From positions 132,869 through 196,868 of the forward strand of contig CAIPDV010000042.1 in assembly GCA_903863935.1 (NCBI GenBank): 64,000 nt of DNA, in the 5' to 3' direction. Positions 52,225-62,082 of this stretch are shown in pieces. The stretch's first letter is position 1; the number at the start of each line of letters is the position of its first letter. Position numbers and translations under genes: made by a program. Origin of the DNA: an uncultured Bacteroidota bacterium. GTDB taxonomy: Bacteria; Bacteroidota; Bacteroidia; JABEUT01. The notes below the pieces were generated by a model. The model worked only from the letters and a program-made list of their open reading frames with translations. It made no database searches and was not told the origin of the DNA.

Positions 52225-54714
52225 TTACTTAATGGATTCTTCGGCATAAGCTACTTCAAGGCGTAACGGGTTTTTCACAAATTCGTCAAGCAGTGCATAC
52301 TCCAGCAGGTCCTTCATTTTATCCACATACGTAAACTTGAGGTCAGCCAAATATTTTGGATCTATATCGTCAATGTCACGTTTGTTATCACGCGGCAACA
52401 TGATCTCTTTTATTCCGGCTCTTTTTGCGGCTAGTATCTTTTCCTTTATCCCACCTACCGGAAGCACATTACCACGCAAGGTTATTTCACCTGTCATAGC
52501 AAGGTTTTTACGTACTTTACGCTGTGTGAAAGCAGATGCAAGGGCAGTCAACATGGAAACACCTGCTGATGGCCCGTCCTTTGGGGTTGCACCTTCAGGA
52601 ACGTGAATATGAATGTTCCACTTTTCAAATGCCTTATAAGAAATGTAAAGATCTTCGGCACGTGATTTAAGATATTCCAATGCAATAGTGGCAGACTCTT
52701 TCATCACATCACCTAAATTTCCGGTGAGTGTTAAACCTCCTTTACCACGACTCAGACTTACTTCAATAAATAATATATCGCCACCTGAAGGAGTCCATGC
52801 AAGGCCGGTTACAACACCAGCCACATCGTTCCCCTGGTAACGGTCTTTCGGGTGTGCCGGAGAAAGTATTTTATCGAGTTGTTCAACTTTTATATCCTGC
52901 TCATACTTCTCGCCCATAGCAATTGATTTAGCAACGGAACGAATCACCTGCGCTATTTTCTTCTCCAGGTTACGAACGCCCGATTCACGGGTGTAGTTAT
53001 CGGCAATCGTTTCAATCAGCTCATCGGAAAGTTTTATCTGGCCTTTCTTAACGCCATGTTCCTTTAGCTGCTTCGGAATAAGGTGCTGACGCGCTATTTG
53101 TGTTTTTTCCTCAACGGTATATCCGCTAATGTCAATTACCTCCATCCTATCCAGCAGGGCCGGATTAATGGCGTCGAGATTGTTTGCAGTAGCTATGAAT
53201 AGTACTTTAGAAAGGTCATATTCAACTTCAATAAAGTTATCGTGGAACTCTCTGTTTTGTTCAGGGTCTAAAACCTCCAGGAGAGCTGATGCAGGGTCAC
53301 CATGAAAATCCCTTCCTATTTTATCTATCTCATCCAAAACAAAAACCGGGTTCGATGATTTACATTTCTTCAAACTTTGAATTATTCGTCCCGGCATAGC
53401 GCCAATATAGGTTTTACGATGTCCTCGAATTTCAGCTTCGTCGTGCATTCCGCCCAACGAAACACGCACGTATTTTCTTCCTAATGCAGCAGCCATGGAT
53501 TTGCCAAGGGAGGTTTTACCAACCCCGGGAGGGCCCGCCAGGCATAGTATTGGAGCTTTCATATTACCCTTAAGCTTCAGTACTGCAAGATATGATATAA
53601 TGCGCTCTTTCACTTTTTCAAGTCCGTAATGGTCGCGGTTCAATATTTTTTCGGCTTCCGCCAGATCAAAACTATCTTTTGTATATTCATTCCACGGAAG
53701 TTCAAGCAACAACTCAAGATAATTGCTCTGCACCGAATATTCGGCCGCATTGGGATTCATACGTTCCAGTTTCTGCAATTCTTTTTCAAAAACTTCTTTA
53801 ACGTTTTTGCCCCATTTTTTTGTCTTCGCTTTTTTCTTATAATCTTTGATAAGTTGCCCGAATGTATCACCGCCTAATTCTTCCTGAATGGTTTTTAACT
53901 GCTGATGCAGGAAATATTCACGCTGTTGCTTATCCAGGTCTTCCTTAACCCTTGATTGAATCTGGTTTTTGAGCTGAAGCACCTGGTTTTCCTTATTCAA
54001 CGTGATTAGCAAAAGTGCAGCGCGTTTTTTCAAGTCGGGCATTTCCAATATTTTTTGCTTGTCCGCGACCTGCGCGCTCATATTCGATGAAATAAAATTG
54101 ATGAGAAAATTACTGCTCTCAATATTTTTCAATGCTATAGCTGTCTCCGATGGAATATTAGGAGAAAGCTTTATAATTTGAAACGCCACATCCTTAAGAG
54201 ATGAAACAAAAGCTTCAAATTCTTCATCCCCTTTTTCAGGAATTATTTCCTCAAATGCCTGCACCTTTGCTTTCAGATAAGGTTCTTTCTGGGTTAACTC
54301 AGTTATCTCAAACCTTCTTTTACCTTGAATGATAGCAGTTGTGCTGCCATCAGGCATTTTTATGGTTTTTAGCAGAAAGGCTATAGTCCCTATATTATGT
54401 ATATCCTCGAATGAAGGATCTTCAGTAGAATCGCTTTTTTGGGCAACCACACCAATGGTTTTATTTCCCGAATAAGCATCCTTAATAAGCTTTATGGATT
54501 TATCACGGCCTACCGTAATTGGAATAACCACTCCCGGGAACAGTACCGTATTCTTTAAAGGAAGGATAGGAATTTCAGCAGGAATCTCTTCCTCATTTAT
54601 TTTCTTCTCTTCCTCGTTCGTCAGAATGGGAATAAACTCATGATCATCATCATTCAGGTTATCTAGATTCAATATGTGCAGCAGGGTGTCTTTTTTCTCA
54701 GGCGAGTCTTTCAT
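52225..54714 (-). CDS. lon: ATP-dependent Lon protease
   Basis: 829 residues. Degrades misfolded and regulatory proteins. N-terminal substrate domain (ILPLKNTVLFPGVVIPITVG), AAA+ module (GPPGVGKTSLGKSMA Walker A, FVLDEIDKIG Walker B) and the protease with Ser716 (PKDGPSAG) and Lys759 (GGIKEK), at the usual 43-residue spacing. An acidic N-terminal extension (EFIPILTNEEEKKINEEE) is common in this phylum. The start ATG 54714 lies 5 bases behind its -7 box. The pterin genes follow 33 bases downstream. Confidence 0.97.
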   Translation of the reverse strand: MKDSPEKKDTLLHILNLDNLNDDDHEFIPILTNEEEKKINEEEIPAEIPILPLKNTVLFPGVVIPITVGRDKSIKLIKDAYSGNKTIGVVAQKSDSTEDPSFEDIHNIGTIAFLLKTIKMPDGSTTAIIQGKRRFEITELTQKEPYLKAKVQAFEEIIPEKGDEEFEAFVSSLKDVAFQIIKLSPNIPSETAIALKNIESSNFLINFISSNMSAQVADKQKILEMPDLKKRAALLLITLNKENQVLQLKNQIQSRVKEDLDKQQREYFLHQQLKTIQEELGGDTFGQLIKDYKKKAKTKKWGKNVKEVFEKELQKLERMNPNAAEYSVQSNYLELLLELPWNEYTKDSFDLAEAEKILNRDHYGLEKVKERIISYLAVLKLKGNMKAPILCLAGPPGVGKTSLGKSMAAALGRKYVRVSLGGMHDEAEIRGHRKTYIGAMPGRIIQSLKKCKSSNPVFVLDEIDKIGRDFHGDPASALLEVLDPEQNREFHDNFIEVEYDLSKVLFIATANNLDAINPALLDRMEVIDISGYTVEEKTQIARQHLIPKQLKEHGVKKGQIKLSDELIETIADNYTRESGVRNLEKKIAQVIRSVAKSIAMGEKYEQDIKVEQLDKILSPAHPKDRYQGNDVAGVVTGLAWTPSGGDILFIEVSLSRGKGGLTLTGNLGDVMKESATIALEYLKSRAEDLYISYKAFEKWNIHIHVPEGATPKDGPSAGVSMLTALASAFTQRKVRKNLAMTGEITLRGNVLPVGGIKEKILAAKRAGIKEIMLPRDNKRDIDDIDPKYLADLKFTYVDKMKDLLEYALLDEFVKNPLRLEVAYAEESIK

Positions 54715-54719
54715 ACAGG

Positions 54720-54727
54720 CAAAATTA
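54720..54727 (-). promoter_or_regulatory. -7 promoter box of lon
   Basis: TAATTTTG on the minus strand ends 5 bases before the ATG; predicted leader of about two bases. Confidence 0.62.
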
Positions 54728-54840
54728 AGCCAATTTTTGGCAATACTATGAAAATCCTGTCAATTATCGTGCCAAAGACCCGGATTGACAAATTTGGGAT
54801 TTATTAATGCAAATCATTTTTTCACCCAATAGAGTTATAC

Positions 54841-54848
54841 TATCTTTG
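54841..54848 (+). promoter_or_regulatory. -7 promoter box of dapB
   Basis: TATCTTTG, perfect match, 18 bases before ATG 54867; it excludes the upstream in-frame Met at 54807. Confidence 0.6.
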
Positions 54849-54866
54849 GCCGATAAACAAAGTTAT

Positions 54867-55619
54867 ATGAAGATAGCCCTAATAGGATATGGTAAAATGG
54901 GCAGGGCAATTGAACGCATTGCACTTGCTAAAGGATATGATGTTCCCCAGGTTTTTGACGAAACAAACCTGCATGAATTCACTGTTGAAAACCTAAGAAA
55001 AACAGATGTGGCCATTGAGTTCTCCACCCCCAAATCGGCTGCAGATAATATTTTAAAATGTTTTGAAGCAGGTGTGCCGGTAGTTTGTGGTACAACAGGT
55101 TGGCTTGACCGCATGGATGAAATAAAAAAAACCTGCCTTGAAAAAGGACAAGCCTTTTTTTATGCCTCCAACTACAGTATTGGCGTTAATTTGTTCTTCA
55201 AACTAAATGAACACCTGGCAGAACTGATGAGGGACCATCCGGAATATTTCCCATCAATAGAAGAGATACACCATGTACATAAAAAGGATGCACCAAGCGG
55301 AACAGCAATCACATTAGCAGAAGGGCTTATTAAAGGGCATGGAGGCATATCCAAATGGACCCTCGACAAGGATGATGTTGAACGTAAAGAAGGTGAATTG
55401 CCAATCAACTCCATCCGTATTGGCGAAGTAGCCGGAACCCACATAGTATTTTACACTTCGGAAGCTGATGAAATAAAAATTAGCCACGAGGCTTATAGCC
55501 GCCGTGGCTTTGGTGAGGGTGCCGTTCATGCCGCTGCCTGGCTTTTTGGTAAAAAAGGGGTATTTGGTATGGATGATATGCTGGGCTGGAATAAGTATAA
55601 AAGGATGGATATTGAATAA
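54867..55619 (+). CDS. dapB: 4-hydroxy-tetrahydrodipicolinate reductase
   Basis: 250 residues from ATG 54867. Second committed step of the lysine/diaminopimelate pathway, needed for peptidoglycan. Rossmann start MKIALIGYGKMGRAIE, VVCGTTGW, the catalytic EIHHVHKKDAPSGTA and GTHIVFYTSEADEIKISHEA are diagnostic. The rest of the lysine pathway is elsewhere. Confidence 0.96.
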   Translation: MKIALIGYGKMGRAIERIALAKGYDVPQVFDETNLHEFTVENLRKTDVAIEFSTPKSAADNILKCFEAGVPVVCGTTGWLDRMDEIKKTCLEKGQAFFYASNYSIGVNLFFKLNEHLAELMRDHPEYFPSIEEIHHVHKKDAPSGTAITLAEGLIKGHGGISKWTLDKDDVERKEGELPINSIRIGEVAGTHIVFYTSEADEIKISHEAYSRRGFGEGAVHAAAWLFGKKGVFGMDDMLGWNKYKRMDIE

Positions 55620-55979
55620 CTGATTGCTGTTTAAAAAGTGTAAAACAAAACCTCTTTCTCTTATTTTACACTTTAGGGGGACAAGCGGTGGACAAGGCCT
55701 TTTATAGCCAGTTTTTACGATCAGAAAATCATGTACCAAACAATTATACACCTATTACAATAGTACTGTAAAACAAAACAGGTATAAAATATTTATATAT
55801 AATTGTTAATCAATATACTTAACTCACATATTTACACATCCCCAGCACTTGAAAAAGTGTATAAAAGTGTAAAACAAAACTCGGAACCCAACCGGAAAAT
55901 TTACCAAATGAGATGGACCTTACTCAAGTTGAACTTTGATTTTTATATCTTTGCCCGCAGATAGGAATTACACAAGTGA
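55620..55979. other. Gene-free region with GTGTAAAACAAAAC repeats
   Basis: About 360 bases. The word (A)GTGTAAAACAAAAC occurs at 55637-55651 and about 55871-55884, with a shorter TGTAAAACAAAAC at about 55767; the first copy is followed by its partial complement TTTTACACTTT (55664-55674). Otherwise AT-rich, with the trhO promoter at its end. No gene supported. Confidence 0.6.
55946..55953 (+). promoter_or_regulatory. -7 promoter box of trhO
   Basis: TATCTTTG, perfect match, 26 bases before ATG 55980. Confidence 0.55.
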
Positions 55980-56933
55980 ATGTTTCTCTACAATCGCGTT
56001 AACAAAAAAGAACTCAGAAAAAAAGTGGCAGCGGAACCTTTCCGGAGGATAACCATGTCATTTTACCGCTATGTTCATATTGAAGAACCTGAAAAGCTCC
56101 GGGATGAACTGTATGCATATTGGGATAGCCTGAAAGTATATGGCAGGATATACCTTGCGCATGAAGGAATCAATGCCCAGTTGAGCGTTCCCGAGCATTT
56201 TGTAATGGACTTTATAAACTACTTATATAAGAATCCACTCTTTAAAGATGTACCTATAAAACAGGCTGTGGAGGATGACAATAAGTCTTTCTTTGCACTT
56301 AAAATGAAAGTGAGACCTAAGATTGTAGCGGACGGATTGAGGGATGCTACCTTTGACCCAAGCAATACCGGCACAAGGCTAGATGCTGTTACTTTCAACA
56401 AAAAAATGGAAGACCCGAACACATTGGTTGTTGACATGCGTAACAATTATGAAAGCGAAGTTGGCCGTTTTGAAAATGCCGTTTGTCCCGATGTAAAGAC
56501 TTTCAGGGAATTACTTCCTAAAGCAATTAAAGAATTAGAGGATAAAAAAGATAAAGATATTCTACTCTATTGCACCGGAGGAATACGTTGCGAAAAAGCC
56601 AGTGCCTATTTAAAACACAATGGCTTTAAGAATGTGTACCAATTAGATGGAGGTATCATTCAATATGCCCGCGAGATGGAACGCCTGGGAATGAAATCGA
56701 AATTCATTGGCAAAAATTTTGTGTTTGACGAACGTATGGGAGAGCGTATAACAGCAGATGTAATCGGTAAATGCCATACCTGCGGGGAATCGAGCGACAG
56801 GCAGGTGAATTGTTCGCTGCTATCATGCCATACATTGATAATACAATGTGAAAAATGTGCAGCGGAAATGAAAAGCTTTTGCAGTGAAAAATGTTGTAAT
56901 GAATATACCAAGTTGGAAGCAAAAGCCTGCTGA
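55980..56933 (+). CDS. trhO: tRNA uridine 5-hydroxylase TrhO (YceA, rhodanese domain)
   Basis: 317 residues. Oxygen-dependent hydroxylation of U34 in certain tRNAs, an early step to 5-oxyacetyl/methoxy uridine. N-terminal YceA domain (SFYRYVHIEEPEKLRDELYA, AHEGINAQLSVPE), then a rhodanese domain with active Cys in LLYCTGGIRCEKAS, and a Cys-rich C-terminus (KCHTCGESSDRQVNCSLLSC, CEKCAAEMKSFCSEKCC) that could bind zinc. From ATG 55980 the protein keeps the conserved Y-N-R start of the family. Confidence 0.93.
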   Translation: MFLYNRVNKKELRKKVAAEPFRRITMSFYRYVHIEEPEKLRDELYAYWDSLKVYGRIYLAHEGINAQLSVPEHFVMDFINYLYKNPLFKDVPIKQAVEDDNKSFFALKMKVRPKIVADGLRDATFDPSNTGTRLDAVTFNKKMEDPNTLVVDMRNNYESEVGRFENAVCPDVKTFRELLPKAIKELEDKKDKDILLYCTGGIRCEKASAYLKHNGFKNVYQLDGGIIQYAREMERLGMKSKFIGKNFVFDERMGERITADVIGKCHTCGESSDRQVNCSLLSCHTLIIQCEKCAAEMKSFCSEKCCNEYTKLEAKAC

Positions 56934-56988
56934 ATTTAATTAGGAATTAAGGATTGGAAGCTAAATAGTTAACGAATTCATTTTAGTA

Positions 56989-57060
56989 GGATTGTTTCGT
57001 CCGCCAACGGCGGATGACGTATTACCGCTCTGTTAGTCACTGCGAGGAACGAAGCAGTCT
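56989..57060. repeat. Degenerate family B repeat before recJ
   Basis: Left half ATTGTTTCGTCCGCCAACGG, right half GTCACTGCGAGGAACGAAGC (57036-57055), inverted relative to each other, so related to the palindrome at 8833-8923. Confidence 0.75.
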
Positions 57061-57083
57061 TACCCAAACAGAAAAAAGTATTC

Positions 57084-58790
57084 ATGAAAAAAAGATGGAA
57101 TATAAAAGAACCTGTACCTGTTGAAAAGGTGAATGCATTAATTGATGCAATAAAGGTGAATGATGTAATAGGGAATTTACTTGTTCAGCGTGGTATTGAA
57201 AACTACGACGAGGCTAAAGAATTTTTCCGTCCGTCGTTAGAATCCCTGCATGATCCTTTCCTTATGAAGGACATGAAAAAGGCAATTGAACGGATTATTA
57301 ATGCAACGGCGAAAGGCGAAAAAATATTGGTCTTTGGGGATTATGATGTAGATGGAACCACTGCTGTATCGCTGGTTTTTACTTTTTTAAAATGGCTCGG
57401 CTTAAAGTGCGATTATTATATACCCGACCGTTATGCGGAAGGATATGGAGTTTCCCTGAAGGGTGTGGATTATGCAGCAGACAATGGTTTCGGGCTTATT
57501 ATTTCACTGGATTGTGGTATCAAATCGAAGGACAAAGTTGCCCATGCAAAAGAAAGAGGGGTAGACTTTATCATCTGCGACCACCACGAACCGGACGATC
57601 AAATTCCGGATGCAGTGGCCATTTTAAACCCAAAACAAACCGATTGTAAATACCCTTACAAAGAACTTTCCGGGTGTGGTATAGGATTCAAACTTGTTCA
57701 GGCACTCGTACAGCATTATGACCTTCCATTTGCATCGCTGGAACAATACCTCGACTTGGTGGCACTTAGCATTGCCGCCGATATTGTACCTATAACCGGA
57801 GAGAACCGAATTCTTACACATCATGGCCTTAAAAGAATAAATTCCGCCCCTAGAGCCGGTTTTAAAGCTATTATTGAATTGACCCAAATGAAGAGGGAAA
57901 TAAATGTTTCCGATCTGGTATTTGTTTTCGGTCCGAGAATAAACTCAGCCGGACGAATAGAAACCGGAAAAAATGCTGTGGAGCTTTTAATTGCAGATAC
58001 ACCGCAAAAAGCAATGTTATCGGGTGAGTCAGTCAACAAAACAAACGTTGAACGCCGGGACGTGGATGCAACCATAACTCAGGAAGCTTTAACAATGGTA
58101 TTAACCGATGAAAAGCTGAGAAATAAAAAAACAACTGTTCTGTACAATCCGGAATGGCACAAAGGTGTAATTGGTATTGTTGCAAGCCGCCTGATCGAAA
58201 AACATTTTTACAGGCCTACCATAATATTCACCAAATCGAACGGGAGTATTACCGGGTCGGCACGTTCTGTAAAAAACTTTAATCTATACAATGCAATTTC
58301 ATCCTGTTCACATTTACTGGAACAATTCGGAGGTCATAAATATGCTGCCGGAATTACGTTGAAAGAAGAGAATTTACCTGCATTTATTGATTTGTTTGAA
58401 GAAGTTGTTACCAAAACAATTACAGAAGGCATGCTTCACCCCGAAATTGATATTGACTGCGCCTTACCCTTTGCATCTATTAGCCCTAAATTTAATACCG
58501 TTCTAAAACAATTTGCCCCTTTTGGCCCCGGTAATATGACACCTGTTTTTTATGCCGAAAATGTGATCACCAAAAGACCTCCGCAAATTGTTGGCAACGG
58601 ACATCTTCGTCTTTCGCTTGCCCAGGCAGATAACCCGAATATCACCTTTTCAGCCATTGGGTATGAAATGCATGAATACCTTCCTATGATATCAGCCAAT
58701 ACCCCTTTCAAAATATGTTATTCCCTAAGGGAATCAGAGTGGAATGGGGTTAAATCGCTTGAATTGAATCTTAAAGATATACAGGCTTAG
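57084..58790 (+). CDS. recJ: Single-stranded-DNA-specific exonuclease RecJ
   Basis: 568 residues. 5'-3' exonuclease for recombination and mismatch repair. The DHH phosphoesterase motifs are intact: VFGDYDVDGTTAVSL, SLDCGIKSKDK, ICDHHEPDDQIPDA; the DHHA1 domain carries TGSARSVKNFNLYNA and QFGGHKYAAGITL. Full length for the short (Bacteroidota) form. No promoter box was found; it is preceded by a family B repeat. Confidence 0.96.
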   Translation: MKKRWNIKEPVPVEKVNALIDAIKVNDVIGNLLVQRGIENYDEAKEFFRPSLESLHDPFLMKDMKKAIERIINATAKGEKILVFGDYDVDGTTAVSLVFTFLKWLGLKCDYYIPDRYAEGYGVSLKGVDYAADNGFGLIISLDCGIKSKDKVAHAKERGVDFIICDHHEPDDQIPDAVAILNPKQTDCKYPYKELSGCGIGFKLVQALVQHYDLPFASLEQYLDLVALSIAADIVPITGENRILTHHGLKRINSAPRAGFKAIIELTQMKREINVSDLVFVFGPRINSAGRIETGKNAVELLIADTPQKAMLSGESVNKTNVERRDVDATITQEALTMVLTDEKLRNKKTTVLYNPEWHKGVIGIVASRLIEKHFYRPTIIFTKSNGSITGSARSVKNFNLYNAISSCSHLLEQFGGHKYAAGITLKEENLPAFIDLFEEVVTKTITEGMLHPEIDIDCALPFASISPKFNTVLKQFAPFGPGNMTPVFYAENVITKRPPQIVGNGHLRLSLAQADNPNITFSAIGYEMHEYLPMISANTPFKICYSLRESEWNGVKSLELNLKDIQA

Positions 58791-58800
58791 CCATAATCAT

Positions 58801-58808
58801 TATCTTTA
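58801..58808 (+). promoter_or_regulatory. Possible -7 promoter box of cysD
   Basis: TATCTTTA, one mismatch, 14 bases before ATG 58823. Confidence 0.35.
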
Positions 58809-58822
58809 CCGCCACAATTATT

Positions 58823-59725
58823 ATGCCTGTCAAAAATATTTATTTAAAAGAATTAGAGGACGAATCTATTTATGTATTGAGGGAAGTAGCTGCCCAGTTT
58901 GAACGCTCGGCACTGCTTTTTTCAGGAGGAAAAGATTCTATTGTATTGAGTTACCTTGCAAGAAAGGCTTTTGCCCCTTCCAAAATTCCATTCCCTTTAA
59001 TGCATATAGATACCGGACATAATTTCCCTGAAACCATTACTTATCGTGATGAATGGGTGAAAAAAATTGATGCCCGACTGATTGTTCGATACGTTCAGGA
59101 TTCTATCAATAAAGGGCGTGTAAAAGAAGAAACCGGTTATAATGCAAGCCGCAACCTTTTACAGACCGCCACTTTGCTTGATTCTATTGAAGAACTGAAA
59201 TTAGATGCCTGCATGGGTGGTGCAAGAAGAGACGAAGAAAAGGCAAGAGCCAAGGAACGTTTCTTTTCGCACAGGGATGAATTCGGGCAATGGAACCCTA
59301 AAAACCAACGGCCTGAATTGTGGGATCTATTCAACGGCCGTAAAAATATGGGCGAGCATTTCCGCGTGTTTCCGCTTAGTAACTGGACCGAACTGGATAT
59401 ATGGCAGTATATTAAAGAAGAAGAAATTCCACTACCAAACCTATATTTCACGCACCAAAGAGAGGTAATTGAACGGGACGGACAACTGCTTGCAAAATCT
59501 GATTATCTCAATTTAAGAGAAACTGAAAAAGGCAAAATGATGCAGGTACGTTTCCGTACTATAGGCGATATGACATGCACCGGAGCAGTGCTTTCAGAAG
59601 CATCAACCATTGATGAGATTGTAGCCGAGGTGGCAGCATCCCGAGTTACTGAAAGGGGAACACGATCGGACGATAAACGCTCGGAAACAGCTATGGAGGA
59701 CCGTAAAAAAACAGGATATTTCTGA
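58823..59725 (+). CDS. cysD: Sulfate adenylyltransferase subunit 2
   Basis: 300 residues. With CysN it forms ATP sulfurylase, making APS from sulfate and ATP. The P-loop-like pyrophosphatase motif is FSGGKDS (residues 33-39), followed by DTGHNFPETI and GGARRDEEKARAKER. Terminates RKKTGYF as usual. cysN follows after 7 bases. No cysC, cysH or cysI is in the window, so the further fate of APS (assimilation or sulfation) is unseen. Confidence 0.97.
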   Translation: MPVKNIYLKELEDESIYVLREVAAQFERSALLFSGGKDSIVLSYLARKAFAPSKIPFPLMHIDTGHNFPETITYRDEWVKKIDARLIVRYVQDSINKGRVKEETGYNASRNLLQTATLLDSIEELKLDACMGGARRDEEKARAKERFFSHRDEFGQWNPKNQRPELWDLFNGRKNMGEHFRVFPLSNWTELDIWQYIKEEEIPLPNLYFTHQREVIERDGQLLAKSDYLNLRETEKGKMMQVRFRTIGDMTCTGAVLSEASTIDEIVAEVAASRVTERGTRSDDKRSETAMEDRKKTGYF

Positions 59726-59732
59726 TAATTGT

Positions 59733-61025
59733 ATGAGTAAAAATCAATCCTCAAATTCCAATACTCAGCTTTCTGCCCCTAAAAGGAGTCTTTTGCGTTT
59801 CCTTACTTGTGGCAGTGTAGACGATGGTAAAAGCACCCTGATAGGACGACTGCTCTATGATACCAAATCAATTTTTGAAGACCAGTACGAAGCTATAAAA
59901 CAAAGCAGTGAACAACGCGGGGAACAGGGTGTAAATCTGGCCCTGCTCACAGATGGCCTTCGCGCAGAACGTGAACAAGGTATTACTATTGATGTGGCCT
60001 ACCGGTACTTTTCCACGCCAGAGCGGAAATTCATAATTGCCGATACTCCCGGCCATATTCAATATACCCGCAATATGGTTACCGGAGCCTCTTCGGCTAA
60101 CCTGGCCATTATATTGATTGATGCACGGCATGGCATTACCGAACAGACCAACCGGCACTCACTTATTGCTTCCTTAATCGGAATTAAGCATGTAGTGGTC
60201 TGCATTAATAAAATGGACCTTGTTGGTTATAGCAAAGAAGTTTTTGAAAAAATACGTAACGAATTTGAGGAGTTCTCTACTAAACTTCAAATTGTGGATG
60301 TGCAATTCATTCCAATTTCGGCTTTGAGTGGAGATAATGTAGTTGATAAGTCAAAGAATATGCCTTGGTATGGGGGGAGCACCCTACTCTATTTATTGGA
60401 GAATATTCACGTTTCGGGTGATGAAAACCTGATTGATTGCCGATTTCCTGTTCAATATATCATCCGTCCGATAAACGATGAATACCATGATTATCGTGGA
60501 TATGCCGGCAAAATAGCGGGTGGCATTTTCAAGAAAGGAGACTCTGTAATGGCATTGCCATCCGGTTTTGTATCTAAAATAAAATCGATTGAAACCGCTG
60601 ACGGACCAATGGAAGAAGCTGAACCAGGAATGTCTGTTACTTTGTTACTCGAAGATGATATAGATATAAGCCGTGGCGATATGCTGGTAAGGGAAAACAA
60701 CCAACCGGAAAATGGGCAGGATATTGATATGATGATTTGCTGGCTGAATGAAAAAAAATTAGTAGTGGGTGGTAAGTATGCCATTAAACACACCACTCAG
60801 GATGCTCGATGTGTTATCAAGGATGTGCATTATAAAATAAATATCAATACACTTCACCGTATTGAAGACGACAAAAATATTGGCTTAAATGATATCGGTA
60901 GGATTTCTATACGCACTACTCGCCCACTCTTCTTTGACAGCTACCGCAAAAACCGCCATACAGGCAGTATGATCCTTATTGATGAAGCCACCAACGAAAC
61001 TGTTGGGGCCGGGATGATAATCTAG
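59733..61025 (+). CDS. cysN: Sulfate adenylyltransferase subunit 1 (GTPase)
   Basis: 430 residues. GTPase that powers CysD. G motifs: CGSVDDGKST (G1), DTPGH (G3), NKMD (G4), with a beta-barrel domain pair after the G domain. It lacks a fused CysC (APS kinase) domain, as its length shows. Operon with cysD. It converges on the GT9 gene with 6 bases between the stop codons. Confidence 0.97.
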   Translation: MSKNQSSNSNTQLSAPKRSLLRFLTCGSVDDGKSTLIGRLLYDTKSIFEDQYEAIKQSSEQRGEQGVNLALLTDGLRAEREQGITIDVAYRYFSTPERKFIIADTPGHIQYTRNMVTGASSANLAIILIDARHGITEQTNRHSLIASLIGIKHVVVCINKMDLVGYSKEVFEKIRNEFEEFSTKLQIVDVQFIPISALSGDNVVDKSKNMPWYGGSTLLYLLENIHVSGDENLIDCRFPVQYIIRPINDEYHDYRGYAGKIAGGIFKKGDSVMALPSGFVSKIKSIETADGPMEEAEPGMSVTLLLEDDIDISRGDMLVRENNQPENGQDIDMMICWLNEKKLVVGGKYAIKHTTQDARCVIKDVHYKININTLHRIEDDKNIGLNDIGRISIRTTRPLFFDSYRKNRHTGSMILIDEATNETVGAGMII

Positions 61026-61031
61026 ATTACG

Positions 61032-62039
61032 CTAGATTAAATAATTTTTCACTTGCCCTGCTTCAATTGAATTTATGCAGGCACAATAGCCACCTTTTTT
61101 GCAATCAGTACAATCTTTACTAAGCGCAAGGCAATTAGCTTTAGGCCCTAACGGAGCCCATCTTCCGGGATGCATAGGCCGGATTGAGGGGAATAAACCA
61201 ACCGTTTTTTTACCAAGTGCGGCAGCAATATGCAAGGGCCCTGTGCTGGCAGCTACCAATCCGTCTGCATTTGCTATGAAAGCAATTAACTGTTCGAAAT
61301 CTAATTTGCCGGTTAAGCTGGTTACTGCCGGATGATGTTTGAGAATATTTTCCGCTATTAGTGCTGATTCCGTTTCCATTCCTGTAACGAATATTTTGAA
61401 TTTATCAGAAGGAAGTATTTCAATTAATTTGTTGTAGTGTTTCCAATCCCAGTTCCTTGCACTGCCACGTGATAACGGATGAAGTATTAAATTAAATTTA
61501 GCTCGGTCAAACAGATCTTTCCATTCCTTTTTAAGAGTCGGAATGGTTGTTAAGCCATAACTTTCTCCAAGTTCTTTTAACGAAGGAATGTCAGTAATTC
61601 CTAAAGGTTTTGCCAATTCAAAATTCAATTGCGCTTCATGCAAGGGTGAATTTTTTCTTGTAAAGTCAACACGCTTATTACAATAAAGCCAGTTATAAAA
61701 CCGATGGCTGGTTCCTATCCGATATTTAATTTCAGCTTTGTAAGCCATTCTTGCAATCTCAGGTCGTGGATAAACATGAATGATAACCTCTGCCCCTATA
61801 TCCTTTAAAAACTGAGGACTTTCATTTTCCGGCATGGCTGCAAGAGTGTCCCAGTCAAGAAAGCGGTCGATGTTTTCACAACAATCAATAAGTGGTTTGA
61901 TGTATCTTTTACCAAGAAAAATTATTTCCGAATCAGGGTACTTTTCTTTTAAATACTTAGCTAAAGGCAAAGTAAGCACCACATCGCCGATATTATCGGT
62001 ACGGCTGATAATTATTTTAGGATTGGAGCTCAATTTCAT
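61032..62039 (-). CDS. Glycosyltransferase family 9 (heptosyltransferase-like)
   Basis: 335 residues from ATG 62039. Adds heptose or a related sugar to the LPS core. N-terminal start IIISRTDNIGDVVLTLPLAK is the family hallmark; RGSARNWDWKHYNKL, SLTGKLDFEQLIAFIANADG and STGPLHIAAALGKKTVGLF are the C-terminal signature. A Cys-rich region near the end (CLALSKDCTDCKKGGYC) is notable. Upstream ATG 62078 is excluded by the promoter box at 62048-62055. Confidence 0.92.
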   Translation of the reverse strand: MKLSSNPKIIISRTDNIGDVVLTLPLAKYLKEKYPDSEIIFLGKRYIKPLIDCCENIDRFLDWDTLAAMPENESPQFLKDIGAEVIIHVYPRPEIARMAYKAEIKYRIGTSHRFYNWLYCNKRVDFTRKNSPLHEAQLNFELAKPLGITDIPSLKELGESYGLTTIPTLKKEWKDLFDRAKFNLILHPLSRGSARNWDWKHYNKLIEILPSDKFKIFVTGMETESALIAENILKHHPAVTSLTGKLDFEQLIAFIANADGLVAASTGPLHIAAALGKKTVGLFPSIRPMHPGRWAPLGPKANCLALSKDCTDCKKGGYCACINSIEAGQVKNYLI

Positions 62040-62047
62040 TTCTGATA

Positions 62048-62055
62048 CAAACGTA
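62048..62055 (-). promoter_or_regulatory. -7 promoter box of the GT9 gene
   Basis: TACGTTTG on the minus strand, 8 bases before ATG 62039. Confidence 0.55.
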
Positions 62056-62082
62056 CATATTTCGTCTGAGAATCGCATTAAA

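Noticed and set aside
55620-55979. Fragment of a phage integrase
   Set aside because: Suspected from the repeated GTGTAAAACAAAAC words, but no coding similarity could be read in any frame.
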